Part shown: positions 42,130 to 51,565 of the stretch, piece after piece
Position numbering within the stretch: the stretch's first letter is position 1
Layout of the letters: every line of letters starts with the position of its first letter
DNA from: Ruixingdingia sedimenti
Lineage (GTDB): Bacteria; Pseudomonadota; Alphaproteobacteria; Rhodobacterales; Rhodobacteraceae
Direction: 5' to 3'
Assembly: GCF_031432425.1 (NCBI RefSeq)
Contig: NZ_JAVKPH010000026.1
Coordinates: 1 to 58,403, forward strand
DNA: 58,403 nucleotides
Notes under the pieces: generated by a model
What the model saw: the letters and a program-made list of their open reading frames with translations, nothing else
What the model was told of the DNA's origin: nothing
The model's database searches: none
Translations under genes and position numbers: made by a program

Positions 42130-43050
42130 ATGCAGATCTATCTTCCCATCGCCGAGGTTTCCGTCAACGTATTCCTGCTGTTGGGGCTCGGCGGGCTGGT
42201 GGGGGTGCTGTCGGGCATGTTCGGCGTGGGCGGGGGGTTCCTGATCACGCCGCTGCTGATGTTCATCGGCGTGCCGCCCGGGGTGGCGGTGGCGACGGGG
42301 GCGAACCAGGTGGTGGCCTCGTCGATTTCCGGCGTGCTGGCGCAGATGCGGCGCAAGGGCGTCGATTTCCGCATGGGCGCGGTGCTGCTGGCGGGGGGGC
42401 TTCTGGGCTCCGGTTTGGGGATCTGGATCTTCGCGCTGCTGCGCAGGCTGGGACAGGTGGAACTGCTGGTGCAGCTGTCCTATGTGGTCTTCCTCGGCCT
42501 CGTCGGCGCGCTGATGCTGCGCGAGGGGGTGGCGGCCCTGATGCGCGCGCGCGGGCCGGCCCCGCCGCCGCGGCGGGCGCATCAGCATTTCCTTGTCCAC
42601 CGCCTGCCGCTGAAGGTGAAGTTCCGCGCCTCGGGCCTTTACATCAGCGTGATCCCGCCGCTGATGGTGGGGGCCTTCGTCGGGCTTCTGGCGGCGGTGA
42701 TGGGGGTCGGCGGGGGCTTCATCATGGTGCCGGCGATGATCTATCTTCTGGGCATGCCGACGCGGGTGGTGGTCGGCACGTCGCTGTTCCAGATCATCTT
42801 CGTCACCGGCTTTGCCACCGTGATGCATGCCGTCACCGCCTATTCGGTCGATATGCTGCTGGCGCTGGTGCTGATCCTCGGGGGGGTGATCGGGGCGCAG
42901 GTGGGCGCGCGGATCGGCGCGCGGCTGAAGGCCGAACAGATGCGGGTGGCGATGGCGGCGCTGGTGCTGGCGATGGCGATCAAGATCGCGCTGGACCTGC
43001 TGCTGACGCCGGCAGAGTTCTATTCCATCGCCCGGGGGCGGCTGCCATGA
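42130..43050 (+). CDS. TSUP (TauE/SafE) family anion exporter
   Basis: A 306-residue membrane protein with about eight spans in two related halves. Each half opens with the family motif: GVLSGMFGVGGGFLITPLL in the first half and VGLLAAVMGVGGGFIMVPAM in the second. A short cytoplasmic basic loop (about 150-175) separates them. TSUP members move sulfite, sulfonates or related anions. A GTG two codons earlier could also be used; no clear ribosome site decides. It is coupled to a TIGR02186-type gene by a 4-bp overlap, the usual pairing. Confidence 0.9.
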   Translation: MQIYLPIAEVSVNVFLLLGLGGLVGVLSGMFGVGGGFLITPLLMFIGVPPGVAVATGANQVVASSISGVLAQMRRKGVDFRMGAVLLAGGLLGSGLGIWIFALLRRLGQVELLVQLSYVVFLGLVGALMLREGVAALMRARGPAPPPRRAHQHFLVHRLPLKVKFRASGLYISVIPPLMVGAFVGLLAAVMGVGGGFIMVPAMIYLLGMPTRVVVGTSLFQIIFVTGFATVMHAVTAYSVDMLLALVLILGGVIGAQVGARIGARLKAEQMRVAMAALVLAMAIKIALDLLLTPAEFYSIARGRLP

Positions 43051-43820
43051 GGGCGCGGGCGATCATCGCGGCGCTGCTGCTGCTGGCCGCCCCCGCGCTG
43101 GCCCCGGCGCAGACGCCCGAGGAACGGGTGGTCGCCGGTCTCAGCCAGAACCGGGTGGCGATCACGGCGAATTTCGACGGCTCGGAGATCATCGTCTATG
43201 GCGCGATCCGGCGCGAGGCCCCGGCGCCCGCCGCACCCCCCGGCATCATCGTCACGGTCGAGGGGCCCGCGGGCCCGGTGACGGTGCGCCGCAAGGAACG
43301 GGTGCTGGGCATCTGGGTCAACGCGGCCTCGGTCCAGATCGACAGCGCGCCGAGTTTCTATGCCGTCGCCAGCACCGCGCCGCTGCCCGAGATCCTGACC
43401 GGCGAAGAGGACACGCGCCACCGCATCACCGTGCCGCAGATGATCGCCGCCCCGCCGCAGGCCCGCCCCGGCGGGCCGGACGCCGCCTTCACCGAAGGGC
43501 TGATCCGGCTGCGGGGGCGCGCGGGGGGGTATCAGGCGGATGCGGATGTGGCGATGGTCGAGGATGTGCTGTTCCGCACCGATGTGATGCTGCCCGCGAA
43601 CCTGACCGAGGGCCTGTTCCGGGTGCGCATCTTCCTGACCCGCGACGGCCGGGTGATCGACCGGCACGAGACGGAAATCGAGGTCCGCAAGGAAGGGGTG
43701 GAACGCTTCCTGCACCACATGGCGATGGAACAGCCGCTGATCTACGGCCTTCTGTCGCTGGCGCTGGCGGCGCTGGCGGGGTGGGGCGCCTCGGCGCTGT
43801 TCGCGCGGCTGCGGTTCTAG
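43047..43820 (+). CDS. TSUP-associated TIGR02186-like membrane-anchored protein
   Basis: A 257-residue protein with an N-terminal signal peptide (IIAALLLLAAPALAPAQ), a periplasmic beta-rich domain (VAITANFDGSEIIVYGAIRR ... LFRVRIFLTRDG) and one C-terminal membrane span (LIYGLLSLALAALAGWGASALF). This layout matches the TIGR02186 family found next to TSUP transporters. It probably acts as a periplasmic partner of the exporter, function unproven. Its start overlaps the transporter stop, and its stop overlaps the convergent helicase gene by 3-4 bases. Confidence 0.85.
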   Translation: MRARAIIAALLLLAAPALAPAQTPEERVVAGLSQNRVAITANFDGSEIIVYGAIRREAPAPAAPPGIIVTVEGPAGPVTVRRKERVLGIWVNAASVQIDSAPSFYAVASTAPLPEILTGEEDTRHRITVPQMIAAPPQARPGGPDAAFTEGLIRLRGRAGGYQADADVAMVEDVLFRTDVMLPANLTEGLFRVRIFLTRDGRVIDRHETEIEVRKEGVERFLHHMAMEQPLIYGLLSLALAALAGWGASALFARLRF

Positions 43821-46207
43821 GGGGCCAGCCCCGCCTCTGCCAGCAGGCGGGCGGCGGCCCTGTCCAGCAGGCGTTCGCGCGCCGCGCCCTCGACCGGCAC
43901 GCGGCCGTGTTCCAGCATCAGGGGTGCTGCAAGCGGGGTGAGGCGGTCGAGGTGCAGATGGTCGATGCGGCCCTTCGTGCGGGCCAGCATGTCCTCGATC
44001 CGGCCGAAATCGACAAGGCCGCGCATCGCCTCGTCCCGGGTGATGCGCAGCAGCAGGTGGCCGGGGTCGTGGCGGCGCAGCGTGTCGTAGAGGATGTCGG
44101 ACGAAAACGTCGCCTGCCGCCCCGTCCGCCGCTGCCCGGCGCGGGATTGTTCGATCAGCCCGGCGATGATGGCCGAATTGCGGAAGGTGCGCTTCATCAC
44201 CGCGCTGGCGGCCAGCCAGCCTTCCAGCCCTTGCCGCAGGCGGGCGGGGTCCAGCAGCGGGCGGATGTCGGGGATTTCCGTCAGGCCCCAGACCAGCGTC
44301 GCATAATCCGTGGCGACGAAGCCGAGGGGGTCGAGCCCCTCTTCCTCCATCCGCCGGGTCAGCAGAAGGCCCAGTGTCTGTTGCGCATTGCGGCCCGCGA
44401 AGCCGTAGATGCAGCTATGCGCGCGCCCTTCGGCCGGAAAGCTTTCGACCAGCAGCCGCCCCGGTTCGGGCAGGTGCGACACTGCGCGCTGCAATGCCAG
44501 CCAGCGGGCGGTATGGGCCGGCAGGCCGGGCCAGCGGTCCTGGTGCAGGAACGTCAGGATGCGGTCGGCCAGCAGGGTCGATGTGGCGAATTTCGTGCCG
44601 CTGAACACCGCCACCTTGGGGTCGCGGCCGGGCTGGCGGCTGACCTCGACCGTCAGTTCGTGCAGCGATTCGTAGCGCACGACCTCGCCCCCCATCAGGA
44701 AGGTGTCGCCGGGGATGAGCGAGGCGGCGAAGCCTTCCTCGACCTCGCCCAGGGGGGTACCGCGCCCGCGCAGGCGGACTTTCAGCGTTTCGCTGTCGAT
44801 GATGGTGCCGATGTTCTGGCGGATGACGGCGGCGGCGCGCGGGTCGCGCAACTGCCAGCGCCCGTCGCGTTCCATCAGCCGCCGCCAGCGGTCATAGGCG
44901 CGCAGGGCATAGCCGCCGGTGGCGACGAAATCGAGGCAGGCGTCGAAATCGGCGCGGGGCAGGGCGGCATAGGGGCCGGCGGTGGTGACTTCGGCGTAAA
45001 GCTCATCCGCCGCGAAGGGCCCGGCGCAGGCGCGGATCAAGAGATGCTGGCAGAGCACGTCCAGCGGCCCCGGCCCGCGCGGTTCGCCATCCAGCGCCCG
45101 GTCGCGCACGGCGGCAAGGGCGGCCTGGCATTCCACCACCTCGAACCGGTTCGCGGGCACCAGCAGCGCCTTGGAGGGCGCGTTGTAGCGGTGGTTTGCC
45201 CGCCCGATCCGCTGCACCAGCCGCTTGACGTTCTTGGGCGCGCCGACCTGCACCACCAGATCCACATCGCCCCAGTCGATGCCCAGATCGAGGCTGCCGG
45301 TACAGACGACGGCGCGCAGCCGGCCCTCTGCCATCGCCTGTTCGACGCGGGCACGCTGTTCGCGCGACAGGCTGCCGTGGTGGATGCCGATGGGCAGGCC
45401 GGCCTCGTTCTGCATCCAGAGGTGGTGGAAGAAGATTTCCGCCTGCGCACGGGTGTTGTGGAAGATCAGCGTGGTGCGGTGGCGGGCGACCTCGGCCAGG
45501 ATTTCCGGGATCGCGTGCCGCCCGCCGCCCCCGGCCCAGGGGGGGGCGGCGGCGGTGTCCAGCATGGCGATGTCGGGGTCCGGCCCCGGGTCGGCGGTCA
45601 GCACCGCGCAGGCGGGCGACAGGAACCGGGCCAGCGCCGGCGGATCCTCGACCGTCGCCGACAGGCCCACCCGGCGCAGCCCCGGGGCCAGCGCCTGCAA
45701 CCGCGACAGGCACAGCATCAGCTGATCGCCCCGCTTGCTTTCGGCCAGCGCGTGGATTTCATCGACGATCACCCGTTGCAGCCCCGCGAAGATGCGCGGC
45801 GCGTCGGGATAGCTCAGCAGCAGGGCGAGGCTTTCGGGTGTCGTCAGCAGGATATGCGGCGGGTCGGCGCGCTGGCGCTTGCGGGCGGTAGCGCCGGTAT
45901 CGCCGGTGCGGTCCTCGACCCGGATCGCCAGCCCCGCACCGTCCAGCGGCGCGCGCAGGTTGCGGGCGATGTCGGCGGTCAGCGCCTTCAGCGGCGAGAT
46001 GTAGAGCGTATGGAGCCCCGGCCCCGGCGCGGGCCCCAGTTCGGCCAGCGTCGGCAGGAACCCCGCCAGCGTCTTGCCCCCGCCGGTGGGCGCGATCAGC
46101 AGCAGTGCGGGTTCGTCCGCCCGCGCCAGCATCGCCGCCTGATGCGGGTGCAGCGTCCAGCCCTTGCGGGCGAACCAGTGGGCGAGGGGGGCGGGCAGGG
46201 CAGTCAT
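43817..46207 (-). CDS. Lhr-type ligase-associated DEXH-box helicase
   Basis: A 796-residue superfamily 2 helicase. It has Walker A APTGGGKT at 39-46, motif II DEIH at 149-152, the second RecA domain with LIFHNTRAQAEIFF, VCTGSLDLGIDWGDV and motif VI QRIGRANHR, then the long C-terminal Lhr extension. This is the size of the 'ligase-associated DNA damage response' Lhr subgroup rather than the ~1500-residue long Lhr. It unwinds 3'-tailed duplexes or RNA:DNA hybrids in repair. PdeM, its usual neighbour, lies at 37167-37817 on the other strand. Confidence 0.92.
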   Translation of the reverse strand: MTALPAPLAHWFARKGWTLHPHQAAMLARADEPALLLIAPTGGGKTLAGFLPTLAELGPAPGPGLHTLYISPLKALTADIARNLRAPLDGAGLAIRVEDRTGDTGATARKRQRADPPHILLTTPESLALLLSYPDAPRIFAGLQRVIVDEIHALAESKRGDQLMLCLSRLQALAPGLRRVGLSATVEDPPALARFLSPACAVLTADPGPDPDIAMLDTAAAPPWAGGGGRHAIPEILAEVARHRTTLIFHNTRAQAEIFFHHLWMQNEAGLPIGIHHGSLSREQRARVEQAMAEGRLRAVVCTGSLDLGIDWGDVDLVVQVGAPKNVKRLVQRIGRANHRYNAPSKALLVPANRFEVVECQAALAAVRDRALDGEPRGPGPLDVLCQHLLIRACAGPFAADELYAEVTTAGPYAALPRADFDACLDFVATGGYALRAYDRWRRLMERDGRWQLRDPRAAAVIRQNIGTIIDSETLKVRLRGRGTPLGEVEEGFAASLIPGDTFLMGGEVVRYESLHELTVEVSRQPGRDPKVAVFSGTKFATSTLLADRILTFLHQDRWPGLPAHTARWLALQRAVSHLPEPGRLLVESFPAEGRAHSCIYGFAGRNAQQTLGLLLTRRMEEEGLDPLGFVATDYATLVWGLTEIPDIRPLLDPARLRQGLEGWLAASAVMKRTFRNSAIIAGLIEQSRAGQRRTGRQATFSSDILYDTLRRHDPGHLLLRITRDEAMRGLVDFGRIEDMLARTKGRIDHLHLDRLTPLAAPLMLEHGRVPVEGAARERLLDRAAARLLAEAGLAP

Positions 46208-46261
46208 GCGCCGAACATAAGCCCTGCGCAGCCGCGGCGCAGGGGGGCGGACGAAAAATCC

Positions 46262-47590
46262 CTAGCGGGCGATCTTTTCCTCCATGACGAACATGTTCGC
46301 CCAGGCCCGGTCGATCAGGTCGGGGGTCATCTGGTAGGGGATGCCCTCGAATTCGCAGATCGAGATCATCTGGTCGATCAGGAATGTCGGCTGGTAGTTG
46401 GCGAAATTGTTCTGGATCGTCGGGTACTTGACCTTCAGCAGATGGATCAGCGCGGCCTCGTTCAGGGGCATCTTCTTCTTCTTCGCCACCATGGCGAAGA
46501 TCTTGAGGAACATTTCCTGGTTCGGCCCGTCGATCTTGATCTTGAAGAAGATCCGCCGCAGCGCCGCGCCGTCGAAGATCTCGTTGGGGTGGAAGTTGGT
46601 GGAAAAGATCACCAGCGTGTCGAAGGGCACCACGAACTTCTCGCCCGATTGCAGCGCGAGGATGTCGTAGCCCATTTCCAGCGGCACGATCCAGCGGTTG
46701 ACGATGGCCTGCGGCGGTTCCTGCTGGCGGCCGAGGTCGTCGATGATGAAGATGCCGCCGGTGGCCTTGAGTTGCAGCGACGCCTGATAGGTGCGCGCGA
46801 CGGGGTTGTAGGCCAGGTCGAGCATGTCCAGCGACAATTCGCCCCCCGTGATCACCGTGGGGCGTTCGCACAGCACATAGCGGTTGTCGAACCGGTTCGA
46901 GGTGCGGCGCAGGCTGTTCGGGTCGTCCACCGCGGCCTCGGCCTTGGAATGCACGATCGGGTCGTAGACGGTGATGATCTGGCCGGAATATTCGATGGCG
47001 CGGGGGACATAGATCCTGTCGCCCATCGCGTCGCGGATACCGTTGGAGATCGAGGACTTGCCGTTGCCGGGCGGCCCGTACATCAGGATCGACCGGCCAG
47101 AGGTGACGGCCGGCCCGAGGTGGTCCAGCAGGCTGTCGGGCAGGATCAGATGGCCCATGGAGCCCACGAGCTGCTGCCGCGTCAGGCGGATGTCGCGGAT
47201 TGACTGGCGCTTGACCTGTTCGCGGAACATGTCGAGCGGGATCGGCATCGGGCCGAAATATTCCGACTGCGCCAGCGCATCGAGCGCGCGCGCCTTGCCC
47301 GCGTCGGTCAGCTGATAGCCCATCTCGTTGCCCGAGGTCGCGTGCAGCGTCCCCGTCGCCTCCACCAGCCGCTGGCTGCGCGCGAGGTCCACCAGTTCCT
47401 GCATGATCGGCACCGGCAGACAGCAGATGCGGGCAAGGTCCGACACCATGTCCACGTTCATGCGGAACATGGTCTTGAGCAGCACGTCGCGCATCATCAC
47501 CGGCGTCAGGCCCACATCGGCCATCGTGCGGGGCGGCGGGGGCGGCTGGACGCCGGCCGGGGCGGTGGCGTTGGGGGCCTGCATGTTCAT
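46262..47590 (-). CDS. AAA ATPase of the Tad pilus region
   Basis: A 442-residue protein. The first ~25 residues are Pro-rich. About 26-110 look like winged-helix or helical adaptor domains. An AAA-type ATPase follows, with Walker A GPPGNGKSS at 172-180, Walker B GGIFIIDDLGRQ and sensor region LVIFSTNFHPNEIF. AAA proteins of this build commonly accompany prepilin peptidase and Tad genes in alphaproteobacteria. It is 69 bases downstream of cpaA on the same strand, so is taken as the last gene of the tad operon. Its exact role in pilus assembly is unknown. Confidence 0.75.
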   Translation of the reverse strand: MNMQAPNATAPAGVQPPPPPRTMADVGLTPVMMRDVLLKTMFRMNVDMVSDLARICCLPVPIMQELVDLARSQRLVEATGTLHATSGNEMGYQLTDAGKARALDALAQSEYFGPMPIPLDMFREQVKRQSIRDIRLTRQQLVGSMGHLILPDSLLDHLGPAVTSGRSILMYGPPGNGKSSISNGIRDAMGDRIYVPRAIEYSGQIITVYDPIVHSKAEAAVDDPNSLRRTSNRFDNRYVLCERPTVITGGELSLDMLDLAYNPVARTYQASLQLKATGGIFIIDDLGRQQEPPQAIVNRWIVPLEMGYDILALQSGEKFVVPFDTLVIFSTNFHPNEIFDGAALRRIFFKIKIDGPNQEMFLKIFAMVAKKKKMPLNEAALIHLLKVKYPTIQNNFANYQPTFLIDQMISICEFEGIPYQMTPDLIDRAWANMFVMEEKIAR

Positions 47591-47659
47591 CGGGCAACCT
47601 CGAGTCGTCGCGGATCGCGCGCAGGATGTGCGGGGATGATGGTCAAATTTGGGCCGATC

Positions 47660-48157
47660 TCAGGCCCCGAAGCGGATCGCGGCCAGAAGATAGAGGATCA
47701 GCGACCCCGCCAGCGCGAGGCCCATGGGAAACTTGGCATGGGTCCAGCTGGCCCAGTCGGGCGTCGCGCCGCGGAAGGCGGGCAGGGCGCGCATCGCGCG
47801 ATGGGCGGCAAAGGCGCCCAGAAGCGCGGCGGCAAAGATGGCCAGGAACAGCCGCAGGTCGCCGAGCGCGACGAAGGGCGCCATCGCGGCGGCGAATTTG
47901 GAATCCCCCGCCCCCACCAGCCCCGCCGCGGTCATCACGAACCCCGCCGCCAGTACCACCACCAGATGCAGCCAGCCCCAGGCCCAGACGTCGAGCGGCA
48001 GCGCCAGCGGGCCGATCACCAGATAGACCGCCGCCAGCGCGATGACGGCCTTGTTGGGGATGCGCATGAACTTCATGTCGCTCCACGCCACCCAGATGGC
48101 GATGGGCAGGGCGAAGGGCAGGAACCAGAGCGCGGCGGCGGCAGGCAGGGCCAGCAT
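47660..48157 (-). CDS. cpaA: Prepilin peptidase, CpaA/TadV type
   Basis: A 165-residue A24-family membrane aspartyl protease that trims Flp prepilins. The two catalytic aspartates lie in the expected SDMKFMRIPN (about residue 27) and GAGDSKFAAA (about 105) motifs. Four or five hydrophobic segments surround them, and the cytoplasmic methylase domain of PilD is absent, as in TadV/CpaA. It is separated from the upstream TPR lipoprotein gene by 4 bases. Confidence 0.9.
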   Translation of the reverse strand: MLALPAAAALWFLPFALPIAIWVAWSDMKFMRIPNKAVIALAAVYLVIGPLALPLDVWAWGWLHLVVVLAAGFVMTAAGLVGAGDSKFAAAMAPFVALGDLRLFLAIFAAALLGAFAAHRAMRALPAFRGATPDWASWTHAKFPMGLALAGSLILYLLAAIRFGA

Positions 48158-48161
48158 CGGA

Positions 48162-49013
48162 TCACGCCCCGCCGTCGAGCGCGCGCAGGCTGCGCACGGC
48201 GGCGTCGAAATGCTGCGGATGGGTGTCCACCGCCTCTTGCAGCAGCGCCTTGCCGACGGAAACGTCGCCCGCCTTGACCGCCGTCAGCGCCATCGTGTGC
48301 AGCAGTTGCGCCCGTTCGGTCTGGGTCATCTGGATCACCGGCAGGTCGTAGTTGCGCTGCGCGCCGCGCGCCATGACGAGGTTGTTCTTGGCGGTGAAAA
48401 GGGCGGGTTCGTAGGTGATCGCCTCGACGAACAGCCTTTCGGCCCCGGCATAGTCGCCGCGCGTCAGCTTGGAAAAGCCCCAGTTGTTCAGCACCGGCCC
48501 GGGACGGTTGGTCAGGCCCGCGGCGATTTCATAGAAACTGTCGGCCTTTTTCCAGTCCTGCTTGGAATCGGCCACCATCGCCTCCAGCCGGTAGCGGGCG
48601 AAGGTTTCGTGGGTGGGCGGGATGCGGTTCAGCTGCGCCTCTGCCCCCGGCCAGTCGTTGGCGCGGATCAGCGCCTCGGCCAGGTCCACGCGGTCGTCCA
48701 TGGTCGCCTCGGGCCTGGCCACGATTTCCGACCAGATCTGCGCGCCCTCGGTCGCCCGGCCCGCGCGGACCAGCGATTTCGCCAGCCCCCGGCTCAGGTC
48801 CAGCCGGTCGGGGTTTTCGGCCGATGCCTTGGTGAAATAGGCCACCGCCTCTTTCGGGTCGGCGACGGTCAGCATGATGTCCGACAGGTTGCTTTCGTCG
48901 ATGACGTTCACGCTTTTGATCGCGCGGTCGACTTCGGCGTCGCTGGTGCCCTGGCAGGCGCTCAGGGCCGCCGTGCCGGCAAGGCACAGCAGGGCAAGGA
49001 TGGGGCGGCGCAT
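48162..49013 (-). CDS. TadD-like tetratricopeptide lipoprotein
   Basis: A 283-residue protein with a lipoprotein signal (ILALLCLAGTAALSAC, Cys20) and helical TPR repeats. Examples are PKEAVAYFTKASAENPDRLD, ATEGAQIWSEIVARPEATMD and YAGAERLFVEAITYEPALFT. TadD proteins help place the secretin. Here it is the second of two TPR lipoproteins following tadC, the smaller one being upstream. Confidence 0.85.
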   Translation of the reverse strand: MRRPILALLCLAGTAALSACQGTSDAEVDRAIKSVNVIDESNLSDIMLTVADPKEAVAYFTKASAENPDRLDLSRGLAKSLVRAGRATEGAQIWSEIVARPEATMDDRVDLAEALIRANDWPGAEAQLNRIPPTHETFARYRLEAMVADSKQDWKKADSFYEIAAGLTNRPGPVLNNWGFSKLTRGDYAGAERLFVEAITYEPALFTAKNNLVMARGAQRNYDLPVIQMTQTERAQLLHTMALTAVKAGDVSVGKALLQEAVDTHPQHFDAAVRSLRALDGGA

Positions 49014-49037
49014 TTCGCGTCCTTTGCTGCTCGGCCC

Positions 49038-49589
49038 TCACCGATCCGAAAGAAGCAGGTACTCACCCGGCCCCCGCCTGACCAGCGAGAAGTTGTGATT
49101 ATCGTTTTCGCCAGAATAGACCTGATTTTCGGTCTTTGCGATTGCCAGCCGCAGATTTTCGCGGATGGCGTCCGAATTGCCACTGTCGAGCGCGAAGGCG
49201 CGCTGAAAGACGCGCCGCGCCTCGCCCGTTTCGCCCTTTTCCATCAGCACGACGCCGAGGTTGTTGAGCGCGGGGATGAAGTCGGGATCCTGTTCCAGCG
49301 CCCGGCGCAGGATCTGTTCGGCCTGCCCCAGACGCCCCAGACGCAGGTTGGCCGACCCGATGGCCGACAGCACATCCGCATCCGCCCCGCGTTCGGATGC
49401 CGCGCGCAGATAGGCCTTCAGCGCGAGTTCGTGTTCCCCCGCCGCCATCAGCCGGTGGCCCACGGTCAGGCCATCCACCGCCTCGCCCCGCCGGTCGGCG
49501 CGGGGCAGGGCGGTGTCATCGCCGGTGCCACCCGAACAGGCCGAAAGCGCGAGGCATCCCGCCACCAGAACCGCCGCGCGCCATGCCAC
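49038..49589 (-). CDS. TPR lipoprotein, TadD-like, shorter
   Basis: A 183-residue protein with a signal and lipobox (VAGCLALSAC, Cys18) and three TPR units (EHELALKAYLRAASERGADA, LGQAEQILRRALEQDPDFIP, TGEARRVFQRAFALDSGNSD). It sits between tadC (8 bases upstream) and the longer TPR lipoprotein. The two probably share or split the TadD job at the inner face of the outer membrane. Confidence 0.85.
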   Translation of the reverse strand: MAWRAAVLVAGCLALSACSGGTGDDTALPRADRRGEAVDGLTVGHRLMAAGEHELALKAYLRAASERGADADVLSAIGSANLRLGRLGQAEQILRRALEQDPDFIPALNNLGVVLMEKGETGEARRVFQRAFALDSGNSDAIRENLRLAIAKTENQVYSGENDNHNFSLVRRGPGEYLLLSDR

Positions 49590-49597
49590 TGTTCACC

Positions 49598-50581
49598 TCA
49601 CATCCCACCCCCGCCAAGGACCTTGGCGATCCCGTGCAGCGACGGTCCGATGAGGATGATCATCAGCGGCGGCACGGTGAACAGCATTGTGCCGAGCGTG
49701 AGCTTGGTCGGCAAGACGTTCGCTTTCTCTTCGGCGCGCATCACGCGCTTGTCACGCATTTCCGAGGCATAGATCCGCAGCGCCTCGGCGATCGAGGTGC
49801 CGAAGGTGGCCGATTGCACCAGCGTGGTGACGAAGGACGCGATGTCAGGCACGCCCGCGCGTTCGGAAAAATCCTTCAGCACCTGGATGCGTTCCTTGCC
49901 GGCCTTGACCTCGTGCGCGACGATCTCGAATTCCTCGCCGAGCGCGGGATAGCCCGCCTTGATCTCGCGCGCGACGCGGATGATGGACTGGTCGAGCGAC
50001 TGCCCCGCCTCGACGCAGACAAGCATCATGTCGAGACTGTCGGGAAAGCCGTTGATCATTTCCTGCTGGCGCGATTGCAGGCGGCGCTGCACCCAGTAGA
50101 TCGGCAGGTAATACCCCAGCCCGCCGGGCAGCAGCGTGGAAATCAGCATCATGGTGGTGTCGGGTTCGCCATCGCCCTTGGTCGCCATGGTGTAGATCAC
50201 GCCGAGCAGCAGCAGCCCGATACCCAGCACGAATTGCGCCGCGTGGAAAGTGCGCACCGCGTTCTTGGACCGGTAGCCCGCCCGCAGCATCTTGAGCCGC
50301 GCGGTGCTGAGCTGTTTGGCGTCCTGCGGTTCGAGGAAGGTGGCGAATTTCTGCAGCTTGTCGGATCTGTCGGCGACGCGCAGCCGCTGTGCCGGGTCGG
50401 GCGTCTCGGTCCGCGCCCGCGCGGCCTCGCGCAGCTTGTCGAGCGGGTCTTCGCGCTTGCGCAGCATCACCGGCAGCGTCAGCAGAATCAGCACGAGGCC
50501 GAGCCCGCCGACCGCCATCAACGGCCCCATGGGGCCGAGCCGGGCGACGAGGAAATCGTTGAGAGCGGCGATCAGTTCCAT
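49598..50581 (-). CDS. tadC: Tad pilus inner-membrane protein TadC
   Basis: A 327-residue GspF-like platform protein with membrane spans near residues 15-35, about 120-165 and near the C-terminus. The conserved cytoplasmic block includes GFPDSLDMMLVCVEAGQSLD, VAHEVKAGKERIQVLKDFSE and the terminal TKLTLGTMLFTVPPLMIILIGPS. It pairs with TadB encoded 6 bases upstream to form the assembly platform over the CpaF motor. Confidence 0.92.
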   Translation of the reverse strand: MELIAALNDFLVARLGPMGPLMAVGGLGLVLILLTLPVMLRKREDPLDKLREAARARTETPDPAQRLRVADRSDKLQKFATFLEPQDAKQLSTARLKMLRAGYRSKNAVRTFHAAQFVLGIGLLLLGVIYTMATKGDGEPDTTMMLISTLLPGGLGYYLPIYWVQRRLQSRQQEMINGFPDSLDMMLVCVEAGQSLDQSIIRVAREIKAGYPALGEEFEIVAHEVKAGKERIQVLKDFSERAGVPDIASFVTTLVQSATFGTSIAEALRIYASEMRDKRVMRAEEKANVLPTKLTLGTMLFTVPPLMIILIGPSLHGIAKVLGGGGM

Positions 50582-50587
50582 GACCCG

Positions 50588-51556
50588 TCAGACCTTGATG
50601 TTGACCATGATGCGCATGTAGATGACGTTGATCAGCAGAAACGTCCCCACGATCAGCGCCGCCGGGATGAAGGCGGATGTTTCCTTCACCTCGTCGTAGT
50701 AGTCGGGTTTCAGCACCTGGATCGCCACCATCGCGACGATGGGAAAGGCCGACAGGAACATGCCCGACCATTTCGCCTCTGCCGTGATCGCCTTCACGCG
50801 GCGGAACAGCTTGAAGCGCGAGCGGATCACCTTGGCCAGCCCTTCGAGGATTTCCGCGAGGTTGCCGCCCGACTGCTGCTGGATCGACACCGCCACGGCA
50901 AGAAAGCGCAGGTCCTGCATGTCCATCCGTTCGGCCAGCGCCTTGAGGCTTTCGGCCACGTCGCGGCCATAGGCGGCCTCGTCGGCGATGATGCCGAACT
51001 CGGTGCCCAGGGGGTCGGGCACCTCCTTGGCGACGATGCCGATGGCGGAAGAGAACGGATGGCCCACGCGCAGCGACCGCACCATCAGTTCCACCGCGTC
51101 GGGCAGTTGTTCCTCGACCAGCGCGAGGCGCTTCTTGGCCTTGTTGCCGACCCACATGTAGACGCCGCCCACGCCCATGCCCACCGCGACCAGCGCGCGC
51201 ACGGCCGTGTCGGCGCTGGTGCCCACCGTCAGCCCCATATAGGCGACGGCGGACAGGGCCATCATGATCATCACCAGTTGGCGGGGCGAAAAGGCGATGT
51301 TGGCCTTCTGCGCCTTGGACGCGAGGATGGAATAGAGCGGGATCGACTTCGCGCTCATGTGCTGGCCCATCTCCTTGCGGAGCTGTTCCAGAACCTGTTC
51401 GCGGTTGCCGCCCTTTTCCATCAGCGCCAGGCGCCGGTTGACCTTGCTGTTGAGGCTGATCGACTTGCCGAAGACGGTCAGATACAGCCCCTCGACCAGC
51501 AAGAGGACGCCGATGAAAACGAGGCCATAGATCAGGGGTGCGGCGCTGATTTGCAT
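50588..51556 (-). CDS. tadB: Tad pilus inner-membrane protein TadB
   Basis: A 322-residue GspF-like protein. An N-terminal span (LIYGLVFIGVLLLVEGLYL), two central spans (about 95-135), the cytoplasmic LPDAVELMVRSLRVGHPF and QQQSGGNLAEILEGLAKVIR blocks, and a C-terminal span are all present. It lies 9 bases from cpaF and 6 from tadC within the minus-strand tad operon. Confidence 0.92.
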   Translation of the reverse strand: MQISAAPLIYGLVFIGVLLLVEGLYLTVFGKSISLNSKVNRRLALMEKGGNREQVLEQLRKEMGQHMSAKSIPLYSILASKAQKANIAFSPRQLVMIMMALSAVAYMGLTVGTSADTAVRALVAVGMGVGGVYMWVGNKAKKRLALVEEQLPDAVELMVRSLRVGHPFSSAIGIVAKEVPDPLGTEFGIIADEAAYGRDVAESLKALAERMDMQDLRFLAVAVSIQQQSGGNLAEILEGLAKVIRSRFKLFRRVKAITAEAKWSGMFLSAFPIVAMVAIQVLKPDYYDEVKETSAFIPAALIVGTFLLINVIYMRIMVNIKV

Positions 51557-51565
51557 GATCGGTCC

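Noticed and set aside
43781..47203. A 1140-codon open frame on the plus strand opposite the helicase and AAA genes
   Set aside because: Antisense shadow; the minus strand carries complete helicase and AAA motifs.
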